NCBI GenBank assembly: GCA_964526295.1
Contig: CAZGKW010000016.1
Coordinates: forward strand, 25,375 to 89,374
DNA from: CAZGKW01 sp964526295
Lineage (GTDB): Bacteria > Planctomycetota > Phycisphaerae > FEN-1346
Length of the DNA: 64,000 nt
Reading direction: 5' to 3'
Shown here: in pieces, positions 59,313 through 64,000 of the stretch
How the letters are laid out: each line of letters begins with the position of its first letter
Position numbering within the stretch: the first letter of the stretch is position 1
Notes under the pieces: generated by a model
What the model was told of the DNA's origin: nothing
The model's database searches: none
The model's input: the letters and a program-made list of their open reading frames with translations, nothing else
Translations under genes and position numbers: made by a program

Positions 59313-60746
59313 CTAGCTCGAGCGCGTCGCAGGGCCGTCGAGCACCACCTGCTCGTCGACGAGCGGCGCCAGGGCCTCGCCCGGCCCATCGGGGCGGAAC
59401 ACCACCAGCCGCCAGTTCGCCTCCCGCACCAGCCAGGCCAGTTCCTCGGCCACGTCGGCCGGCAGGTCCGCCTCCAGGCGCCACACGAGGTCCACCGTCC
59501 GCCGGGCGGCGGCCCGGGAGCGATGCTTCGCCCGCAGGTACGCGAGCAGGTCCCCCAGGACCGCCCTCGCCAGGCCCTCGCCGCGGACGACGAAGGCGTA
59601 CCGGCCGAACCAGGCCCCCTCGAAGAGGAACTCGGTCCCCTCGGGGGGCGGCTCGGGCCCGTAGACCCGCTTCGGCAAGGGCCACGCCAGGCCCCGCCGC
59701 CCCACGCCGACCCGCCGCAGGAGGAGGTCCCGGAGGGGGTCGTCGGGCCCGAAGTAGATGAAAGTCTCGCCCTTTCGGACGGTCTCCACGAGGTACTTTC
59801 GCACGAGGTCGTCGCCGTCGTCGCTTCGAACGTGGACGACGTGGCGTTTCGGGCTGACGCCATCGAGCAGCCGCCCCGCCAGCGGCCACGGCCAGGGGCC
59901 GCCGAACGTCCGGTTGAACTGCCGCCCGCAGTCGACGAGGACCACCAGGGCGGCGACCCACAGGGCGGCCCGGGCGAAGAACCGGTTCCCGGCGTCGAGC
60001 CGGTTGGCGTAGAAGTACTCCCCCTCGGGGAGGGTCCGGACGGCGGTCCCCGCGCGGACGTCGGCCAGGTCGCCCTCGGGCGGCGCGCCGGCGTCCGCTC
60101 CGGCCTCCGCGGCGTCGGCGGCGGGCGCGGGGCCGGTCGAGGGCGCCTCGGGGCCGGCCCGGCGATAGGCGTAGTCGGGCTCGGCCGCGCCGGCGCCCTC
60201 CAAGGTGCCGTCCGGGCCAAGATATTCGGCGGCCCCGCCTTCCTCCAGGCCCGCCGGGTCGTAGCGTTCTTCGAGCGTCTCCTCGGGTCCGAGTTGGCCG
60301 CCGGCCTCCATCCGGCGCCGCTCGAGCCACTCGGCCCGCTCGCGTCGGCGCTCCTCCGCCATTCGCCGCAGCTCCTCCGTGCGGTCGATCTCGACGGCCT
60401 GAAAGCGGTGGGAGTTGAGGCGTGCCGATGCGAGCCCCGCCACGGCGAGGCCCGCGAGGAGCCAGTGGACCGCCTCCCACCGCCTCGCGAGGAGCATGGC
60501 CGCCGCCAGGAGCGGCAGGGCCGCCCAGGCCGTCACCGTCGCCGGCAGGCCCGGCCGGTACCACTGGAGCATCAGGAGGGCGAGCAGGACGACCACGACG
60601 ACGAGCCCCGCGGCCCCCAGATAGAAAAGCGGTTGTCGCCGCCGGACGATGAGCCAAAGGGCGGCCGCCCCGACGCCGAGCCAGAGGACGACGGACATCG
60701 CGCCGACGGGTCCGAAGTAGTGCCAGAACCGGCCCACCAGGTCCAT
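59313..60746 (-). CDS. multi-pass membrane protein of unknown function
   Basis: A 477-residue protein with four N-terminal hydrophobic helices (GPVGAMSVVLWLGVGAAALW, LFYLGAAGLVVVVVLLALLM, ATVTAWAALPLLAAAMLLAR and AVHWLLAGLAVAGLA), a charged helical and acidic linker (EELRRMAEERRRERAEWLER), one more helix near residue 247 (FFARAALWVAALVVLVDCGR) and a C-terminal soluble domain. That domain has KRHVVHVRSDDGDDLVRKYL, ETFIYFGPDDPLRDLLLR and WRLEADLPADVAEELAWLVR. The soluble part somewhat recalls an ATPase-less regulatory fold, but no P-loop or known motif is present. GAGGG precedes the ATG at 60744-60746. It is the last gene before the CRISPR array. Not recognised. Confidence 0.7.
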   Translation of the reverse strand: MDLVGRFWHYFGPVGAMSVVLWLGVGAAALWLIVRRRQPLFYLGAAGLVVVVVLLALLMLQWYRPGLPATVTAWAALPLLAAAMLLARRWEAVHWLLAGLAVAGLASARLNSHRFQAVEIDRTEELRRMAEERRRERAEWLERRRMEAGGQLGPEETLEERYDPAGLEEGGAAEYLGPDGTLEGAGAAEPDYAYRRAGPEAPSTGPAPAADAAEAGADAGAPPEGDLADVRAGTAVRTLPEGEYFYANRLDAGNRFFARAALWVAALVVLVDCGRQFNRTFGGPWPWPLAGRLLDGVSPKRHVVHVRSDDGDDLVRKYLVETVRKGETFIYFGPDDPLRDLLLRRVGVGRRGLAWPLPKRVYGPEPPPEGTEFLFEGAWFGRYAFVVRGEGLARAVLGDLLAYLRAKHRSRAAARRTVDLVWRLEADLPADVAEELAWLVREANWRLVVFRPDGPGEALAPLVDEQVVLDGPATRSS

Positions 60747-60782
60747 CGGTTTGCCCTCTCGCTCGCCTCCAGTGGCCCTTCG

Positions 60783-60862
60783 CGCGGCGGATCTCCGCAC
60801 CCGCCGCGACAGAGATCGGCTTCCACGCCACTCCGCGCGGCGGGTCTGGAGTGCCCGCCGCG
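60783..60862. repeat. two GC-rich palindromes upstream of the membrane-protein gene
   Basis: Hairpin 60783-60790 with 60801-60808 (CGCGGCGG stem) and hairpin 60836-60844 with 60854-60862 (CGCGGCGGG stem). Both carry the loop-flanking words seen in the family at 34385-34454. They lie in a region without genes. Confidence 0.65.
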
Positions 60863-61098
60863 AAACATGAGCGACGCCGAAGGACCCCCGCCGCGACAGA
60901 GCGCCGCGCAAGGGCGGACGTGCCGCTGTAGTACTAACCCCTGGCGGCTGCGTGCGGTGCCGTCCGGTTTCTTCGAGGAGGCGAGCGCCTGGAGACCGGA
61001 CTGGCGGGCAGGCCGAAGGCGCCGGACGGGGCGCTATCCGGGCGCAAGTTGAGGGCGTGGCTGCGACAGAAGTCTGGGGTAGTGTTTGGCTTGGCCCC
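60863..61098. other. left flank of the CRISPR array
   Basis: 236 bp without a gene. It contains the third copy of the 18-bp arm (60922-60939) also found around 37329 and 37524. Because the outermost repeats on this side are degenerate, this is probably the trailer end of the array rather than the leader. Confidence 0.45.
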
Positions 61099-62413
61099 GG
61101 ACGCATGCCCGCACGGGTGGGTGTGACGTGGCCCACGCCCCCCGGTTCGCCATCGGCGACGACCCATCTCCGCACGCGTGGGTGTGACTTTCCGGTTCGG
61201 TCGTCGTCGTCATCGGTTACCCGACCCATCCCCGCACGCGTGGGTGTGACGCGAGCCCGCCGGCTTTGACTTGGGCCAGGTACGACCCATCCCCGCACGC
61301 GTGGGTGTGACGGCATCGGAGCGCTGGAAGTTCATGCCGGATTTCGACCCATCCCCGCACGCGTGGGTGTGACTTTGCCGCGACGACGCATATCCTGGGA
61401 GGCATGCGACCCATCCCCGCACGCGTGGGTGTGACACCGAGTTGACCAGGATAGGATTGAGGTGGACCGACCCATCCCCGCACGCGTGGGTGTGACTTGC
61501 TGTTGCCCCCGGTGGGGCAAAAGTGGGACGACCCATCCCCGCACGCGTGGGTGTGACCGGCCGTGGGAAGAACACACCGTCACGTTGTTCGACCCATCCC
61601 CGCACGCGTGGGTGTGACTTCCTGTCCGGCGTATCCGGGGAGCAGCAGATCGACCCATCCCCGCACGCGTGGGTGTGACTCTCAGTCGGTCCGATGTCAT
61701 TCCTTTTCCTCCGACCCATCCCCGCACGCGTGGGTGTGACTCAACGTCGTTTCCATAGGTGTTTGTCCCCATCGACCCATCCCCGCACGCGTGGGTGTGA
61801 CGATAGGGAGACAGACCATGAAACTCGGTACAGCAGACCCATCCCCGCACGCGTGGGTGTGACATCAGAACTAGTGTCTCAGTCATCATCGGCCCCGACC
61901 CATCCCCGCACGCGTGGGTGTGACGTGCTCGGCGAGTGCATCGGCACTGTCCTCCGCGACCCATCCCCGCACGCGTGGGTGTGACGCTCACCCGGAGGGA
62001 CGAGAATCGTCACCTCTCGACCCATCCCCGCACGCGTGGGTGTGACTGGCCCGTGCACTGCAGGAGTGCCATCTGGACCGACCCATCCCCGCACGCGTGG
62101 GTGTGACGACGCCCTCGTTGTCGTGGAACCAGCCCATCACGACCCATCCCCGCACGCGTGGGTGTGACGTCATCTTGAGTCGATCGGGAAGATGGTCGGT
62201 GCGACCCATCCCCGCACGCGTGGGTGTGACGGGAACTTCGGCGTGTCATCGTCGGCGATCGTCGACCCATCCCCGCACGCGTGGGTGTGACGGAGCGTGG
62301 TCTGGCGTATGTCCGCGTCTCGGGGACCCATCCCCGCACGCGTGGGTGTGACCGGAAAGGAATCGACATGACGGCATGCTCCGACGACCCATCCCCGCAC
62401 GCGTGGGTGTGAC
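61099..62413. CRISPR. CRISPR array, 22 repeats
   Basis: 22 repeats with 21 unique spacers. The repeat begins GACCCATCCCCGCACGCG and ends TGGGTGTGAC (28 nt invariant core, usually preceded by C to make 29). Starts fall every 61-62 bp, giving spacers of 32-33 nt. The first copy (61099-61127) has four changes and the second (61160-61188) one; copies 3-22 share an identical core. The base before the core varies in copies 13 (A) and 21 (G). The 29/32 geometry and the variable edge base are typical of type I-E arrays, in which that base comes from the incoming spacer. On that reading transcription is on the minus strand, away from the Cas12f-like gene end, with the leader on the right; the degenerate left end agrees. 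The inner palindrome CACGCGTG can form a hairpin. Confidence 0.97.
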
Positions 62414-62519
62414 ACCAGCATCTTGAGGCTTGGGCCGTGGTGGCACCCTTGTCGTAGTGCATGCAAGGTTGGCGAGTGACACGAAGTCCTCACCCTTCGG
62501 CTGTGGGCCCAGCCGCTTC
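62414..62519 (-). other. 106 bp between array and Cas12f-like gene: candidate leader or tracrRNA region
   Basis: This short segment separates the last repeat from the stop codon of the Cas12f-like gene. It is not AT-rich, unlike many leaders. A 6-bp hairpin (62498-62503 with 62510-62515, CGGCTG stem) lies five bases after the stop. Cas12f systems normally need a tracrRNA, and TnpB guide RNAs begin at the end of the gene, so this is where such an RNA would be sought. Only a 5-base match to the repeat end (GTGAC, 62476-62480) was found, too short to call an anti-repeat. Confidence 0.35.
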
Positions 62520-63836
62520 CTATTCAGTTGCCAATGTGCCGTGCTTCTGCTTCCAGACCTCGCACTCCTCCTTTTTCGTCACCACTTTGTTGGACTTAGC
62601 GATGTTCACGGCAGCGTTGTAGTCGGCGTTCATGTGCTTCCCACACGCGGCGCACTTGAACTCGGCCTGCTTCAACCTCTGCCCCAGCTCGTAGTGGCCG
62701 CAGGCACTACAGGTCTGGCTCGTGTGGTACGGGTCCACGAAGCACACAGCGACCCCTGCGTGGTCGGCCTTGTAGGTGATCATCTGCTGAAGCTGGAAGT
62801 AGGACCAGTTGCGAAGGACGAACGCGTTGCGCTCCTCCTCGCCGAATCCTTCGAGCATCTCGAGCTTGATGGTCCCGGCACGGTGCCGCAGTGCGAAGTC
62901 CACGACCTTGCGGCTCACCAAGTGGCTGTACGTCTTGACGTAGCGGGCCTCCTTGTCCCGCAGGTCGTCCAGCGCCCTCATCTTCCGCTTCCGGCCCTTG
63001 CCGCTCTTGGCCACGACCAGGGCCCGCTGCAGCCGCCGGCTGCGCGACTGCATGTGGAGACGCACCTTCAGCAGGTCCTCGGCGGACCCTATCGGTTGCC
63101 GAGCGGGCCCCTTGGACAGGGCGACGTACGCGGGATACACAATGCCCAAGTCAGCGCCCACGCACAGGTCGGCGTGGAGATCTCGCGCCTTTTTCGGCTC
63201 CTGGACCGGCAGCAATAGGAACAGCCCCCGGTCGTTAAGCTGGATCTGCGCGGCGCAGTAGTCGTTCTCCCCGCTGACGATGCGCTGCACTGTCAGGCGG
63301 TTGTTGGCCTTGTCCCGGCCGTAGAACACGTCGAACGGCAGGCGCTCCTTCCGCCCGAGCTTCCAGACGATGCGATGGGTCTTGTCGCCCGGCTGGATCT
63401 CGATGCTCGCCTTGGTGGTCGAGACCGGCATGCCCTTGCGGTAGGTCCGAAGTGAACGGAGCCCCGCGAGCACCTCCTTCTTTGTCTTCTTGTAGCTGCC
63501 AACCACGTCGTTGTTGAGGCGGTTCGTCACGCAGGGGGGCAGGGCGGGGAACCGCCGCTTGACATCGCGTTCGGTCGTCGCCTGCCGTTTCGTCCCGAAG
63601 AACTCCTGGAACTCCCCCTCGACCTTGGCCACGGCGTCCTTGTCGGCTGGGTCGATCTTGCGACGGGCGTAGATGCGGCGGACGAGCTGGTCGTTCAGGC
63701 ACTGGCCGGTGGCGATCCAGTTGGCCGCCCGCCAGGCGTCGTCGGAGATCTGCCGTATCCGGCGCCAGGCCGCCTTCCGGTCGTCCGCGACGACCTTCAG
63801 CTTCAGCTTGAGCGTTCGGATGTTCTGGTCCGCCAT
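62520..63836 (-). CDS. Cas12f-like miniature CRISPR nuclease (type V-F/V-U3; TnpB relative)
   Basis: A 438-residue RNA-guided nuclease candidate. The RuvC-like active site is complete: D229 in GADLGIVYPAYV, E326 in GTIKLEMLEGF and D405 in NADYNAAVNIA. The zinc ribbon has Cys376, 379, 395 and 398 (TCSACGH, KCAACGK). Around it, LDDLRDKEARYVKTYSHLVS and LRNWSYFQLQQMITYKADHA closely resemble, from memory, the miniature Cas12f1 of Acidibacillus (active-site residues near 225, 324 and 401). The N-terminal half (KGMPVSTTKASIEI, RIVSGENDYCAAQI) matches that family too. A TnpB transposase is the main alternative: no tnpA or transposon ends were seen. The ATG at 63834-63836 has GAGG eight bases upstream; a TTG at 63854 would add six residues. 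It runs toward the array, 106 bp away. Confidence 0.85.
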   Translation of the reverse strand: MADQNIRTLKLKLKVVADDRKAAWRRIRQISDDAWRAANWIATGQCLNDQLVRRIYARRKIDPADKDAVAKVEGEFQEFFGTKRQATTERDVKRRFPALPPCVTNRLNNDVVGSYKKTKKEVLAGLRSLRTYRKGMPVSTTKASIEIQPGDKTHRIVWKLGRKERLPFDVFYGRDKANNRLTVQRIVSGENDYCAAQIQLNDRGLFLLLPVQEPKKARDLHADLCVGADLGIVYPAYVALSKGPARQPIGSAEDLLKVRLHMQSRSRRLQRALVVAKSGKGRKRKMRALDDLRDKEARYVKTYSHLVSRKVVDFALRHRAGTIKLEMLEGFGEEERNAFVLRNWSYFQLQQMITYKADHAGVAVCFVDPYHTSQTCSACGHYELGQRLKQAEFKCAACGKHMNADYNAAVNIAKSNKVVTKKEECEVWKQKHGTLATE

Positions 63837-63856
63837 TGACAAAACCTCGTACAAAC

Positions 63857-63885
63857 ACCCTACCCCATATCGACCGGCCTGTCAA
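63857..63885 (-). promoter_or_regulatory. near-consensus sigma70 promoter of the Cas12f-like gene
   Basis: On the minus strand TTGACA (63880-63885) and TAGGGT (63857-63862) are separated by exactly 17 bp. The ATG follows 20 bp after the -10 box, giving a very short leader with GAGG. The -35 box is a perfect match, unusual in this high-GC sequence. It means the gene need not depend on an upstream cas operon. Confidence 0.7.
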
Positions 63886-64000
63886 CAGAGAAGGTCTGGC
63901 CTTGGTCGCGTCTTGTCGAGTGCCCGGCACCGCGAGCCCTTGCGCCGCCGGGCGGCCCACCGTGGTCCGCCGGCCTACTTCCGATACCCCTTCGTCTCCT
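63886..64000. other. right edge of window
   Basis: 115 bp upstream of the Cas12f-like promoter. A TAG on the minus strand at 63975-63977 could end a gene entering from the right (last residues TKGYRK), but the stretch is too short to test. Any cas1, cas2 or Cascade genes would lie beyond this edge. Confidence 0.3.

Noticed and set aside
62452..62480. Possible degenerate 23rd repeat right of the array.
   Set aside because: Only the last bases (GTGAC) match, and its phase is six bases off the repeat period.
61210..62493. Open frames through the CRISPR array that translate into repeated THACGDGS, SHPRVRGWV or TPTRAGMGR units.
   Set aside because: They are translations of the CRISPR repeat in three frames; the identical 28-nt core repeats every 61-62 bp with unrelated spacers, so this is not a repeat protein.
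62520..63836. Type I-E Cascade or Cas3 component.
   Set aside because: The RuvC triad plus zinc ribbon identify a Cas12f/TnpB-type protein; no HD-helicase, Cse or Cas7-like sequence is present in the window.
63975..64000. Possible 3' end of a gene entering from the right (TKGYRK then stop).
   Set aside because: Only eight codons are visible; cannot be told from chance.

Overview
The window is high-GC bacterial chromosome that reads most like a planctomycete or a close relative (inference). The signs are: many secreted von Willebrand factor A (vWA), VIT and PQQ-propeller proteins; a mixed glycan-degradation block; a FeS-type photolyase; and dispersed GC-rich palindromes between genes. No rRNA or tRNA gene was recognised. 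Almost all genes have clear Shine-Dalgarno sites, and several use GTG or TTG starts.

Layout. 1-4851 (minus): a housekeeping operon purA-uppS-cdsA-phoH-pgpH, with pgpH cut by the window edge. 5251-10858 (minus): an aldo/keto reductase overlapping a sugar-isomerase-like TIM barrel, a large sialidase/LamG secreted protein and a zinc dehydrogenase. 10997-14104 (minus): a small YgiT-type zinc protein and the TldD/TldE protease pair. 14387-21825 (plus): a vWA-like membrane protein, a PQQ propeller, ribH-nusB-ftsY, an HD-domain protein and bacterioferritin. 21953-35777: a uronate/fucose glycan-use region (GH88, cupin, Gfo/Idh, GH42-like, IolB, GH2, RraA, UxaE, GH130, GH29) with a hicBA toxin-antitoxin pair inside it. 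35931-39976: MscS channel, azoreductase, DUF3179 protein and a cysteine-cluster protein. 40207-49581 (plus): VIT-vWA, vWA, DUF4139-like and vWA secreted proteins, then a response regulator and histidine kinase. 49713-57697 (plus): hydrolase, small proteins, FAS1 lipoprotein, FeS photolyase, stand-alone LigD phosphoesterase, TspO, rubrerythrin, a DUF2400 protein and a kinase. 57778-60746 (minus): PA14 lipoprotein and an unknown membrane protein.

The most striking part is the right end. A 22-repeat CRISPR array (61099-62413) lies 106 bp from a 438-residue protein (62520-63836, minus). That protein has the full RuvC-I/II/III and double-CxxC layout of the miniature nuclease Cas12f (type V-F, formerly V-U3). 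It has its own near-consensus promoter. No cas1, cas2 or Cascade gene lies in the window. The array has 29-nt repeats and 32-33-nt spacers, a geometry typical of type I-E rather than type V-F. The locus is therefore either an unusual Cas12f system using an I-E-like array, or a Cas12f/TnpB-type gene lodged beside an I-E array whose cas genes lie outside the window.

How the genes work together: the 22-36 kb block suggests extracellular uronate-containing glycans being cut by GH88, GH2, GH29 and GH130 enzymes, with the products channelled through UxaE, IolB, RraA and oxidoreductases. The 40-50 kb block looks like an envelope system of MIDAS-type adhesion/sensing proteins with its own two-component regulator. 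The 52-56 kb block groups light-driven DNA repair, an end-processing enzyme and oxidative-stress proteins.
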